This document shows positions 7,501-15,896 of a stretch of DNA of 64,000 nt, piece by piece. The position numbers and the translations under genes were made by a program. Under the pieces are notes generated by a model. That model was not told the DNA's origin and did no database searches. It saw nothing but the letters and a program-made list of their open reading frames with translations. Positions within the stretch are counted from its first letter, which is position 1. Each line of letters starts with the position of its first letter. Source of the DNA: Anaplasma ovis str. Haibei (GTDB lineage: Bacteria; Pseudomonadota; Alphaproteobacteria; Rickettsiales; Anaplasmataceae); NCBI RefSeq assembly GCF_002214625.1, contig NZ_CP015994.1, forward strand, positions 1-64,000, written 5' to 3'.

Positions 7501-10487
7501 CTGGGGAGCAAAACCCTGCCTTGCCCACGTCAGGATATATATCTAAATATGGAAAGATAATTCACGTCAACAGGCCGTTAGGCTACACCCTTGTTCTGGC
7601 ACCGGAGCACCAATTTTTGAAGGTAGTTGAGGTATTTGAAAATGGAGCAACACAATATAAATTGGCCCTATGTGACGCAACAGGGCTGCAGCTGACCCAC
7701 CAGGATTTCATCAATCAGAGCGCCACAAGCTTAACAGACCGTGACCCGTCAGTAAGTCTCTCACATGTTTCGGGGAATTACGCAAACTTCTTACGGGACT
7801 CCCGCGCAATATACAACACCGGGAGAGTAATAGCTGCTGGCGCCAACGGTGACGAAGTGGCGGTGGATTTGGAGGATGTTTATAGAACCCAGGGATACTT
7901 GCCATACTTTAGGCTTGAAGCATCGGAGTCGGGACGTGCTATAGTGAGTTATAACACACGCGATGGCAACACCCAGGACCGCCCCATGTTTTTGAATGGA
8001 GAATACGCGCTGTTTGAGTTTGACCCAGCGTTGCGTGCCTGTACGCTATCGTTGAGCAATGAATACACGGCATTCAATGGTGCAGACGGTAATCCGGATG
8101 TCACTTTTCATGATACTAAACTCACATTTACGTCCGCTGACCAGCAGTATTCTAGTGGAATGGCAAGGGCCCGTATTAAGGCTTTGGAGCGCAAACCACT
8201 ATATGCAACCGTTGATGGCGCGTCTCTGAAATTTACTACAGTGCCTATGGCTCAGGTAGTTGAAGATCCTGAAATAGCGAGGCAATTCATTCAACGCATT
8301 ATAGACCCAGACTATCATGACAACCAGCGCTATTCCGTAAGGATTGTTGCCATGGATAAATACGAAATGGGATTGCAAGGTATGGGAGTTAAAGTTGGGT
8401 CACAGGTAATAGAGATTCCTATATCACGTGAAGACAGCGGCAGGATAGGCTTTTTTATTGATACCCCGCTCGAGATTGTACGTACGACTAATCGTGGCAA
8501 AAAATCCACACAGAGCGTACCAAATCTGCAGCACGATGTTCTAAGTGAATTTTTGGCACAACAGGTCTCGCTAACAATCGATCCTAGCGGGCGTGAGTAT
8601 ATTACAACGCCAAGTAGCATACTTGCTCCCGGCAGTAGGAAAAATGCCCAAGGTGGGGCGTTTTTGTCTTCGCTCATGGCACACAATGCGAGCGAGACTG
8701 TAGGTGACAGTGTCGGCGAGTTTGTGGAAAGGGCCAGAAAAGCGCGCCACGCTGGTGCCGGCGAGGAACCCGGTACGGACGACTTACTGCCGCCGATACA
8801 GCATACACCTGGCGCTCATGCATCTGATACTGATGGTGTGTATCCACATAGTGCGCCTATAGCGCCCGTAGTAGACACTCTGCGGTTACATTTTGATCTC
8901 GACCGTAATGCGCAACACGCCCCAACATCATTAGGAGTTGCTGCACACCATGATGGAGGCTCACGCGTTGCACCGAAGGTGTCGTATTATTTCACACAGC
9001 AAGGAGAGTTAATTGCCTACATGGGCCCGTCTCTCTTCAAGGTCCTTGATGCAAAGTACGCGAAAGTTGTTCAGCTGCAAGATGATGAGTACGTTCTTAG
9101 GTTATGTGATGCCGAAGGTCGAGATCTTGACGAGGCGTATAGCGATGTTGATAAACCTGCTGTAATACTAAACAATTTAGATTGGGAGTGGGACGAAATA
9201 TACGAAAGCACTGAAGACAAGCCCGCTTTCACGCTGCATATGGGGAATGCCGGGCCTTCTGGACACGCGCCAGTGGTCCTAGTGCCTACACCCGATAACT
9301 ACCTGAGTGAAGACTATAACAACATGCCCGTTGCACATCTGAACGCTGGTCTAATGGTATTTATTATCGGTCGAGACCAGGTTACGCTCCTGAATCACTC
9401 AGTGGTGGATAGCAAGCGGCCGAGTGTGCTAGTTTGGGATTTACAGGATGAAGCAAGCACAACGCACAACGCTCTGCTGCAGCGCGCATCGGATACACAT
9501 CCCCTGTATTTAGTAATACGGGAAGCTGAGGTTGCCTGGACGCTGGACAAGGATGCTACAGATCTGGAATTTCTGTACAATCCGCGCATTGTCGAGTGGT
9601 TGCGGAACACATGGCTGGGAGATTCCACCCAGGTTACATTACGACTCACTATTGAAAACAGCGAGGAGGACTCAGACTTCTTGAGAGTACGCGCACTTGT
9701 TCTCGGTGATACACCGAAAGTACTTGAACAGCCAGAAGGCGAGGGGCTGTATTTTGATAAGACAACATATAGCATACGCGTGCGGGAGAGGGGTACTGCG
9801 CACGAAGTGCGCACGGATACGCCGGTAGACATCTGGCGTGTGCAGATGCTGGCTGCAGTGGTGCCCGAGGTGTTTTCTCTTGAGGCTCGGGGTAATGCTG
9901 GGGCTGACGTCGCGTATTATGTTGTAAGTAATGCAGACGAGCGCGAGGTTAGCTACGTTGCGCAAGATCTTTCCCCAGAAAATTGGCATGCGGGCCGACC
10001 TTCGCTGCTGCAGGCAATCCAAGAACATGACGCGCTGTTATCACAACCAGAACATCCACAAGCGGGTGAACGCGAACCCGATGCTGCACCTGTTGACGGG
10101 GAGAGTGATTCTGGAAGCGGCGCCACCGGAGCGCGCGGAATGCCTGTGTTTGATGCTGAGCAATGGGGCCACAGTGCCCAGCGCTTAATTTTTGTAGAGG
10201 GATCTGCTGCACAGGATCATAAAGGCAACTACACGTTGTGGATAAATGCTGAGTATGAAAATATGATGCGCTTTCACACAAATGTGAACGCTAGGTACCG
10301 CACTGGGGAGTACACGTATGAGGAGGCAATAGAGCTGTACAACTCCATTACCACAGAAATGTGCAGACACCAGGGCTATACTTTCCCCGTCATTGGCGGA
10401 AGTGTGGACCCGCATGGGCAGGTCACCGTAGGTGGATACAGCTTCGGCGGTATAGAAGCCCTGCACAAGATGTTTGAGCTCACATAG
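4533..10487 (+). CDS. Giant protein with four ~478-residue tandem repeats, function unknown
   Basis: A 1984-residue protein. I chose the ATG at 4533 because GAGG sits about 6 nt upstream; an in-frame TTG at 4506 is possible. The protein is built from four long degenerate repeats, marked by the core (Y/F)LKVV at residues 74, 551 and 1029 and AKVV at 1510. The spacing is 477, 478 and 481 residues. After each core comes a C-D-x-x-G motif (CDRNG, CDESG, CDATG, CDAEG). Low-complexity acidic, Pro/Gly/Ser-rich linkers separate the repeats. A distinct ~115-residue C-terminal tail (about 1870-1984) follows. I see no signal peptide, no transmembrane segment and no recognised enzyme motif. The gene is transcribed away from the M9 peptidase gene and shares the core module with it, which suggests a common role. 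A type IV secretion substrate or surface protein is possible but unproven. Confidence 0.75.
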   Translation: MTIIGRRDTDREIRITPGGLISSRNGAELYSVAAVDDGHQVSFPTSRYYYLGEHNIIYENHGYALSIPPRYQFLKVVQDAGKQVLHFCDRNGKLLTVEDFNSLDAKDMRDPSSVLSALERASVPTVSNIERLTADDSALGNVEYVAQDLKSLVKLNGNQPSFALGSLGGNTSAVHMFPLKPFEALPTMIPEASVGMLNSEYALLVLDRGSGSATFSYFSPSLQHPAHVQIEPAKHRQEAINAVKSALLEHPLYLIIEGRAFSVSESTEGAMVVRNAQQAMSLLQQVKLIPDDEREDELEFDVLGGKHALKITVGNALPYPEGVQHKFEVLPGVLSNVAVSVPGAEIPIAAHTHGGHSLLFRDFTFEHTVTGETGSSVLGFKKDLTQHAFEALVRNNFALHIPATDSGEFPHINFNGKPVADGIHPLQALARSAEYTAGGENVPESVVGPKNSAPKDVPQVPQPDTMEPAGDDPSAYLQDGWESSVKGAIVPGEILFDVQAGMRKHQAVLRLHSGDDHVLPTCSYRFGQDEQLIARDIWGHKVVIPEEYRYLKVVLHNIGGQPLYKLSFCDESGKVPDAWDIARHYRDSNSLPDDLRALLDRGIVPDIIANPQFVANDLQQMSLKDLYDEQGHGPAIALAKRQGIRSVLGSKFADSEHVIVGKLASSLAYFDFAAHPYYTNLFFYDDNKVEIPPTNSKAVPDAAAAASRNMLLVLGHEGLAYMSNQDPRVGGVQLAHSSDEYEHFLTQAALALNGQPTGLSRPIALRFKVDSAIIDSHNTLGALYPVYALVGDREYPFMLNGDHVHFSRNMLELVYIPKEASPALLCVDGALGKEVIQKVLYEPILLKEGEADHDPRLRTFMVVHGDKVIVRNAVDALLKALPQGVEATTHREVDPVGGAHSPAESDDLQSQHTAGNDTNKPVGPSGSGEPSTDGPIAPYGESSHGTGSTGGIGQVPEILSLPLTLGARIEDGDERVEKFQVVLRVREGATGEQNPALPTSGYISKYGKIIHVNRPLGYTLVLAPEHQFLKVVEVFENGATQYKLALCDATGLQLTHQDFINQSATSLTDRDPSVSLSHVSGNYANFLRDSRAIYNTGRVIAAGANGDEVAVDLEDVYRTQGYLPYFRLEASESGRAIVSYNTRDGNTQDRPMFLNGEYALFEFDPALRACTLSLSNEYTAFNGADGNPDVTFHDTKLTFTSADQQYSSGMARARIKALERKPLYATVDGASLKFTTVPMAQVVEDPEIARQFIQRIIDPDYHDNQRYSVRIVAMDKYEMGLQGMGVKVGSQVIEIPISREDSGRIGFFIDTPLEIVRTTNRGKKSTQSVPNLQHDVLSEFLAQQVSLTIDPSGREYITTPSSILAPGSRKNAQGGAFLSSLMAHNASETVGDSVGEFVERARKARHAGAGEEPGTDDLLPPIQHTPGAHASDTDGVYPHSAPIAPVVDTLRLHFDLDRNAQHAPTSLGVAAHHDGGSRVAPKVSYYFTQQGELIAYMGPSLFKVLDAKYAKVVQLQDDEYVLRLCDAEGRDLDEAYSDVDKPAVILNNLDWEWDEIYESTEDKPAFTLHMGNAGPSGHAPVVLVPTPDNYLSEDYNNMPVAHLNAGLMVFIIGRDQVTLLNHSVVDSKRPSVLVWDLQDEASTTHNALLQRASDTHPLYLVIREAEVAWTLDKDATDLEFLYNPRIVEWLRNTWLGDSTQVTLRLTIENSEEDSDFLRVRALVLGDTPKVLEQPEGEGLYFDKTTYSIRVRERGTAHEVRTDTPVDIWRVQMLAAVVPEVFSLEARGNAGADVAYYVVSNADEREVSYVAQDLSPENWHAGRPSLLQAIQEHDALLSQPEHPQAGEREPDAAPVDGESDSGSGATGARGMPVFDAEQWGHSAQRLIFVEGSAAQDHKGNYTLWINAEYENMMRFHTNVNARYRTGEYTYEEAIELYNSITTEMCRHQGYTFPVIGGSVDPHGQVTVGGYSFGGIEALHKMFELT

Positions 10488-10516
10488 CAAGCAGCGAAGC
10501 TACGATCGACCCCGCG

Positions 10517-10589
10517 TGGAGGCAAGCGGGGTCGAACCGCTGACCTTCTGTGTGCAAAACAGATGCTCTACCAACTGAGCTATGCCCCC
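10517..10589 (-). tRNA. tRNA-Ala (TGC anticodon)
   Basis: The minus strand reads as a full cloverleaf of 73 nt: acceptor GGGGGCA paired with TGCCTCC plus discriminator A, a D-arm with AGCTCAGTTGGTAGAGC, an anticodon loop TTTGCAC, and a T-arm with GGTTCGACC. The anticodon TGC and the G3-T70 wobble pair are those of tRNA-Ala. The 3' CCA is not encoded. It lies between the repeat-protein gene and nrdR. Confidence 0.95.
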
Positions 10590-10658
10590 AAAATCAGCGT
10601 AGAGGCTAGCATAAGAGCACCTCCAATTCAAGAGAATTCTCCGGAGAACTTGCCCCAA

Positions 10659-11114
10659 CTAGACAACCTCCTGTACGCGCTCTACTATTCCGCTAAAGTC
10701 GTTTATATCGCTAAAGTTCATATACACAGAAGCGAACCTGATGTATGAAACTTTATCTAGCGCAAACAGGCTCTCCATCACCATACCTCCTATGACCCCG
10801 CTGGGGACGACACTCCCCTTGATTGCCTCCAACTTGTAGAACATGTTGCTGACTACCATATCGATCTGGTCGCGGGTAACAGGACGCTTTTTCGTGGCCA
10901 AGATGATGGACGTTAGTAGCTTTTGTCTGTCAAAGGCTTCCACGCTACCATCCTTCTTTAAAACCTTTACTGGCTTGAGTAAAAGCTCTTCCACAGTGGT
11001 GAATCTGGAATTACAACTGTCGCAGTACCGGCGCCTTCTCACAGACATCTTGCAATCTGAAGGTCTGGAGTTTTTCACGCTGGTGTCGACGCTATTACAA
11101 AACGGACATCTCAT
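10659..11114 (-). CDS. nrdR: Transcriptional repressor NrdR
   Basis: A 151-residue protein, the normal size for NrdR, which senses ATP/dATP and represses ribonucleotide reductase genes. The N-terminus MRCPFC plus CDSC about 28 residues later forms the zinc ribbon. The segment VKKDGSVEAFDRQKL and onward is the ATP-cone domain (about 46-136). It sits alone between tRNA-Ala and an NDUFA12-type gene on the opposite strand. It appears intact. Confidence 0.95.
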   Translation of the reverse strand: MRCPFCNSVDTSVKNSRPSDCKMSVRRRRYCDSCNSRFTTVEELLLKPVKVLKKDGSVEAFDRQKLLTSIILATKKRPVTRDQIDMVVSNMFYKLEAIKGSVVPSGVIGGMVMESLFALDKVSYIRFASVYMNFSDINDFSGIVERVQEVV

Positions 11115-11227
11115 AAAGACTCAACTTTTTCCTAAGAAACCCTTGCCAACTGTCGAAAACCCAAGTTAGCGATTGTTTTTCATACCACAGACCTTATAAT
11201 TAGGCAATGCGGAAGGGGTAGAATTCT

Positions 11228-11539
11228 GTGACCAGCGGCGTGTTGTGCTCTCTAGGATTGGGCTTTTTGACCAAGCGGTGCGTGCATGTTGACAGTTTCG
11301 GGAATCGTTATTATTCAGCCACAGTTAGAGGCAAAGAGCGCAGGTGGGTTGTTTACGGGGGGAAGGTAGATCCCTCCACTGTAACGGCAAGGTGCCACTT
11401 GTGGTTGCACTATACAACTGACGATCTTCCGCCTGCAAAGGGTAATAGGCAGCATATCCCGAACCTAACCGGCACTGCATGCGCCTACCATCCGCACCGT
11501 GGGCCACACAACAAGGAGTCCCGGGGTGTGCACTCATAG
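11228..11539 (+). CDS. NDUFA12-family complex I accessory subunit (17.2 kDa type)
   Basis: A 103-residue protein with a GTG start at 11228. The FGNRYY, RRWVVYGGK.D.S and WLHYTTDD.PP pattern is diagnostic for the NDUFA12 / 17.2-kDa family, an accessory subunit of NADH:ubiquinone oxidoreductase in alphaproteobacteria and mitochondria. It acts at the inner membrane in complex I assembly or stability. The downstream gene is mlaD, a pairing consistent with small envelope and respiration operons in Rickettsiales. Confidence 0.88.
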   Translation: MTSGVLCSLGLGFLTKRCVHVDSFGNRYYSATVRGKERRWVVYGGKVDPSTVTARCHLWLHYTTDDLPPAKGNRQHIPNLTGTACAYHPHRGPHNKESRGVHS

Positions 11540-11644
11540 CTTAAAATGCACCTGGCACCCGGGTTGTGGGTGGCCTGGTTTAGCTATGGCTGAGCGTACT
11601 TGGTGTTTTTCCGTGTAACAGAGTCTTGTGAATGAGTGGTTGGT

Positions 11645-12100
11645 ATGTCACATTATAGCATTACAGAAGTTGTGGTGGGCGTTCTCGTTTCTGCTGCGGT
11701 AGTCGCGTTGGGAGCGCACGTTACCAACAGATTGTCGCACGAGATGCAGTTCTACAAAGGCTGTCACACAATTCATGCATACTTCACAGACGTTGATGGG
11801 CTCAGAGTAGGCAGTGAAGTGAGAGTATCCGGAGTGAATGTCGGGTCAGTTACTGCGCTGCACTTAGACCAGAACAACATGCCCGTCGTCAAGATGTGCG
11901 TACAGAAGGGGGTGAGTCTTCCGGTTGACAGCTCAGCTACGGTTACCTACGCGGATTTACTCGGCAAGAAATACGTGGACATTATGCCGGGATCTGATGA
12001 GGCAGTCATAGCTGAAGGTGGTCTCCTGCGGCACACAAGCACTGCTGCAACCCTGCGTATGATATTGGAGGGGGTGGTGAATTCGGTGCTGAACAAGTAA
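11645..12100 (+). CDS. mlaD: MlaD-like MCE-domain lipid transport protein
   Basis: About 151 residues from the ATG at 11645; a GTG at 11636 would add three. One N-terminal transmembrane anchor (EVVVGVLVSAAVVALGA) is followed by a single MCE domain, with FTDVDGLRVGSEVRVSGVNVG and LLGKKYVDI. In the Mla pathway this protein is the periplasmic substrate-binding part of an inner-membrane ABC transporter that moves phospholipids between membranes. The length fits MlaD. No mlaE or mlaF lies next to it, so the complex must be encoded elsewhere. Confidence 0.9.
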   Translation: MSHYSITEVVVGVLVSAAVVALGAHVTNRLSHEMQFYKGCHTIHAYFTDVDGLRVGSEVRVSGVNVGSVTALHLDQNNMPVVKMCVQKGVSLPVDSSATVTYADLLGKKYVDIMPGSDEAVIAEGGLLRHTSTAATLRMILEGVVNSVLNK

Positions 12101-12314
12101 GGTGGTACTACGTTAACGATGCGTGCGCACAAAGAGCGACCAGATGTGTGTGCCATTTGGCCGGCCAGCCTGAAGCTTTACTTCTCGGATGGGTACGGTT
12201 ACCAGTCCTTCAAAAGTGCAACTCATTTTAAGACCTTTTTAACAGTTGTATAGCACTGTCGTGCAGTGAGGGGCGTTTAGCCTCCTGTTGGTTGTCGGTG
12301 TTATTGGGTGTGTC

Positions 12315-13472
12315 ATGAAGCCCGTAGTGTGTATAGCTGCTGTATTGTGTGCGTTTAGTTATCTAGTTCCAGCAAATTCCAATGGGATGAGCGGTCGCGG
12401 GGATTTTTACGTGAGCCTTGGGTATGGGCCCGCAATAGGAACAATAAGTGGGTTTAGGCTTAATGCTGCGAAAGAGACCGTAGCAATACTGCCTTACATT
12501 GGGAAGTTGGGTTCCGGCGAGCTTTCTTCTGCCAACTACGATTGGGCAGCAGAATCTACGGAGAGTCCGGTTATAAGGTTCGAAAACAGCAGCCTATTGG
12601 GTCTTAAGGGAAGCGCAGGTTGCGTGGTGCGTGGCACTAGGCTCGAGGTAGAACTCGGACATGAGCGATATGATTTTAAATCACAGAAGTACGCCTTGCT
12701 GAGCGGGGGGAGCGCAACTTTTGCTCTAGTGAAAAGAATATCTGCCAGTGCAACGCGTGACGTTGAGGGTTTTCGGGCTGCGCTGCAGAAAGAGTTGTCC
12801 AAGCCGGCTCTGGAATCCATAAAGAAGCGCTTGGAAGACATTAGAGACCATGACGAAGCGCGGGAAAGTAGAGCGCTTGCCACCAAAATTGTGGAGAAGT
12901 TTACCCCCCTCATATCCGGGGAGGGGGCTGGCACTGCAGGTGCCACAACTACTACCGGTACTGGTGGTACCGAGGTCTCTGCCCAGGGTGCGCGAGATAA
13001 AGCTATTGCAGATATTGTTACTCTTCCACTTCGTACAAGGGGGGTGATTGGCCGGGCGATTGCCACAAGTACGGAGGGTATGGAGATTGTAGAGATAAGT
13101 GGAGTTAGGGCAATTTCAGCAATCCTGAATGCATGCTACGATTTTCCACAAGTAGGACTACTAGTTGGCTGGAGAATGTCTCCCTATGCCTGTGCTGGGC
13201 TAGGTGCGAGCTTTATAGGATTGACTGACCGACAATTTCAACCGCAACTTACCTGCAAGGTCAAGGCTGGTATAAATTACAGTATTACACACAGCCTGGC
13301 AGCGTTTATTGGTGGCACTTTCAGCAAGGTACTAGGCACAAGCTACGACAACACTTCTGCTCACCGAGCGGTTGACGATGCCAGTCCATTAGGAAAGACG
13401 AAGGAGAAGATATCAGCATCTTTTGGACTACGTAACGTAGGAGTAGAACTAGGTATCAGGTTTGGATTCTGA
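12315..13472 (+). CDS. Msp2/P44-superfamily outer membrane protein with hypervariable centre
   Basis: A 385-residue protein. I chose the ATG at 12315 because it starts a clean signal peptide (MKPVVCIAAVLCAFSYLVPA) followed by the mature-start pattern GDFYVSLGYGP typical of Anaplasma surface antigens. The middle (about 150-240) is helical and charged, ending in a Thr/Gly-rich patch (12930-13001). The C-terminal third (RAIATSTEGMEIVEISGVRAI..LNACYD..SPYACAGLGASFIGL) is the conserved beta-barrel half and ends in Phe (RFGF). The layout parallels Msp2 and Msp3, but the sequence is clearly a separate paralog. From 12903 on, the gene and its 3' flank are nearly identical to 28928 onward, except in the Thr/Gly patch. 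This is likely the expressed copy of a two-copy recombining pair. Confidence 0.88.
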   Translation: MKPVVCIAAVLCAFSYLVPANSNGMSGRGDFYVSLGYGPAIGTISGFRLNAAKETVAILPYIGKLGSGELSSANYDWAAESTESPVIRFENSSLLGLKGSAGCVVRGTRLEVELGHERYDFKSQKYALLSGGSATFALVKRISASATRDVEGFRAALQKELSKPALESIKKRLEDIRDHDEARESRALATKIVEKFTPLISGEGAGTAGATTTTGTGGTEVSAQGARDKAIADIVTLPLRTRGVIGRAIATSTEGMEIVEISGVRAISAILNACYDFPQVGLLVGWRMSPYACAGLGASFIGLTDRQFQPQLTCKVKAGINYSITHSLAAFIGGTFSKVLGTSYDNTSAHRAVDDASPLGKTKEKISASFGLRNVGVELGIRFGF

Positions 13473-13782
13473 ATACACCTAATCCCCTAACCTCAGTAGC
13501 CTCTCTTCCAGCCTTGCTCACCCAATGTGGCACCACCACCCAGCCTGGCATCACCACACTTGAAGTTCTGCACTACCTACTAACCTCAGGAACCTCCAGC
13601 ACCACCAAGGCTGGCATTACCATCCTTACACTCAAAACTACTGACCATAGTCGCTAACCTCAGCCTCTAACTTCTACTTGGTGGTGCCAAGTAGAAGTTA
13701 GTAGGTGCCTGGGTGTAGAATAAGTGCAACTGTGTCTATGGTGATAATACCACACTGTGTAGTTGTGATGTTACCTCTTTGC
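12903..13782 (+). repeat. Long direct repeat, copy 1 (pairs with 28928-29803)
   Basis: About 880 bp covering the 3' half of the outer membrane protein gene and its flank recur at 28928-29803, offset by 16025 bp. Over the coding part outside positions 12930-13001 I find only one difference (at about 13230). The flank diverges by small indels after about 13725. Such identity over a long segment, broken only by a short variable patch, is the pattern left by recent gene conversion. Confidence 0.92.
13667..13701. repeat. Perfect inverted repeat, 15-bp stem
   Basis: Arms CTAACTTCTACTTGG and its exact complement surround a 5-nt loop. It lies about 195 bp after the outer membrane protein gene, and an identical copy is at 29692-29726. 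The left side (13473-13666) reads, on the minus strand, as virB2-tail DNA like that at 20061-20150, so the hairpin marks where such DNA was inverted. It may also end transcription, though no T-tract follows. The 13473-13804 stretch holds no gene other than these tail-like repeats. Confidence 0.85.
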
Positions 13783-13804
13783 ACCGAGATACCTGGCTAC
13801 AGCA

Positions 13805-13933
13805 GTGGTAGCCTTGATATGGTTATTCATCACTGCAGGTTCTACTTATGCTGATACTGCTGGGCTAGGTAGTGAGATTGGTAATGCCAAGAACTTTGAG
13901 TGTAAGGGTGGAGGTGCGACCAAGACTAGCTAA
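13805..13933 (+). pseudogene. virB2 paralog with in-frame deletion of the pilin core
   Basis: Reads GTG then VALIWLFITAGSTYADT, followed directly by AGLGSEIGNAKNFECKGGG and a stop, 42 codons in all. Compared with the intact virB2 paralog at 19332 it keeps the leader and the tail, but the whole two-helix membrane core is missing without a frameshift. The product could not form a pilin, so I call it a remnant. Its upstream 75 bp match the leader upstream of 19332. Confidence 0.8.
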
Positions 13934-14111
13934 TTGAGAGGTTTTGGGAGAGTGGAAGTGCCTTAGGACACAAAGTGGGTAGAAGGATGTAAGTAAGTAT
14001 GTGGAGCGACCACACTGGGTAGGTAGGGTTAGAGACTGAGGTGTGGGTGGAGGGCACGTAGGCAGGGAGCTGCGGGTGTGCTGGGGATGAAAGCGTTGGG
14101 TAGGCAGAGTT

Positions 14112-15896
14112 AGGAACAACGCCAATACCATCGGTCAGGAGGTCATAGCAAGCATTGAGCATCACCGAAGTAGAACCAATAGCCCTAACCTCAATAACCT
14201 CAGCCCCCTCAACAGCACGAGCGAAGGCCCCTGCAACCATGGCTCTTTCATCTACATCCAAGTTATTTATATCCCTAGCCCATGCTCTAATTTTCTCAGC
14301 AGCGATTAGTTCTCTTACAGCATCAGTTACCTTACTTGAATCTAGACTGTTTAAATAATCAGTCCAACCCCTATTCTTAGTAGTCTCCATAGCATTAGCC
14401 AATGCAGCCTTGAGTGTAGTAGCAACTCCACGTTTTTCAGCTATCTCTGTAAGTTCCTCTAGTGCCTTGATCTCTTTTACCAGCTTCCCTAGTGTTTTTT
14501 CCTCCGCTCCCACCCAGAACGCACCTCTGTTCTTTAATTTTGCTACTAACGCTAGCTTCTTCTCCTTCAGCTTTTCCCACTCGCTGCTTCTCTCCAATGC
14601 TTTTAGCGCCTTGACCTCAGTCAATTCCCCAAGCTTCTGCATCGATTCCAGTCCGAGCATCTCTTTAACCTCAGCTAGTGTTCTCAGCTGCTCTTCTGGT
14701 ATTAGCTCATCTAACTGTCCTAGCTTCCTTAGTACCCTTATCATTTCTAGCATACTTGCTGCTTTCTTTACAGCTTGTGGTTCATTCTCTGGGCGTATTC
14801 TTTGCCGCTGTGTCAGTTCCTGTATCTCCTCCAGCTTTTGTGCTTCTGACCACACTAGCCTTCTCTCCAATCCTCTAATTCTCTCTGTAAGTTCCTCTTG
14901 AATCTCTAATCCTCTATCCTTCCTACTTTCAACTAATGCCTTGACTTCTTTCACCTCAGCTAATGTTCTCAACTGCTCTTCCAGCTCCGTTCCCTTAAGT
15001 TCCCTTATCGCTGCTAGTTCTTCTACTGTTCCTCCTAGTTTCTTCACCTTCTCTGCCCCTGCACTGAACACTCCTAATGCCTTCAGTTCCCTTATCGCTG
15101 CTAGTTCTTCTAGTTTTGTCTGCAACTCTCCAAGTTTCTTTTTCTTTTCCGGCAGTGCTGGGCTACTCTCCAACTTTGTCTCCAACTTCTTGAGCTTTTG
15201 TGCCAGCTCTAGTTCTTTGCCTGCTTCTATTCCCTCCAGCTTTATTTCATCTTCCAGTCCAAGCGCCTCCAGCTCTTTCAACCCTACTTTTGTCACAACT
15301 GCACTCTTCGCCTCTTTCAACTCCTCCAGCTTTTTCTCCTCCAGCCATGCCAGACCCAAGTCACCTCCAAGTTCCCTGAGTTTCTGTATCTCCTCTGCAC
15401 TCTGCAACTTTCCTATCTCTTCAAGCTTCTTCCCCAACCATTCCAGCGCTTTTATCTTCTCTTCCTCTTGCTTCTTCAGCTCTTCAGCATTTGCCTCCTC
15501 TACGTTCTTTATCCCCAGCTTCTCCAGCTCCTCCTTGAGCTTCTTCACCTCAGTCTGCTGTCCATTCTCCACCAGCTCCCTAAGCTTTTCCCTGATGCTT
15601 GCCGCCTTCCGTTTCAGTTCCTGAACTCTTACTACCAGTTCTTCAGTCTCTATGGCTTCTAGTCTTTCCAACCACTTGAGTTCTCCAAGTTCTGCTAACT
15701 TACTTACTTGCTTTGCTAGTTCATGTTGTAACTTCTCTAACTCTTCTGGTCTGCTCAACTCTTGTATAACTAGTCCATCATCAACTCCTGCCATCTCTCC
15801 AGCAAGTAATGTATCTCCATCAGGGATCTGTCTACTAAACATTGCCCTTACAGGACTTGCTGCACCTTCACTATCTACTACTTCCCTCTTGAGTCT
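14112..15896 (-). pseudogene. msp3 pseudogene cassette 1
   Basis: An open frame without its own start or signal peptide. It begins at the conserved LKREVVDSEG..SPVRAMFSRQIPDGDTLLAGEM block, runs through a long Leu/Glu/Lys coiled-coil variable region, and continues into the shared Msp2/Msp3 3' block (AVEGAEVIEVRAIGSTSVMLNACYDLLTDGIGVVP), where homology stops abruptly at 14112. The frame continues at both ends with unrelated residues. In A. marginale such promoterless msp3 copies serve as donors for gene conversion into one expression site (established for msp2/msp3). Here I infer the same role. It is the only one of the three tandem copies that keeps the 3' conserved block. Confidence 0.85.
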
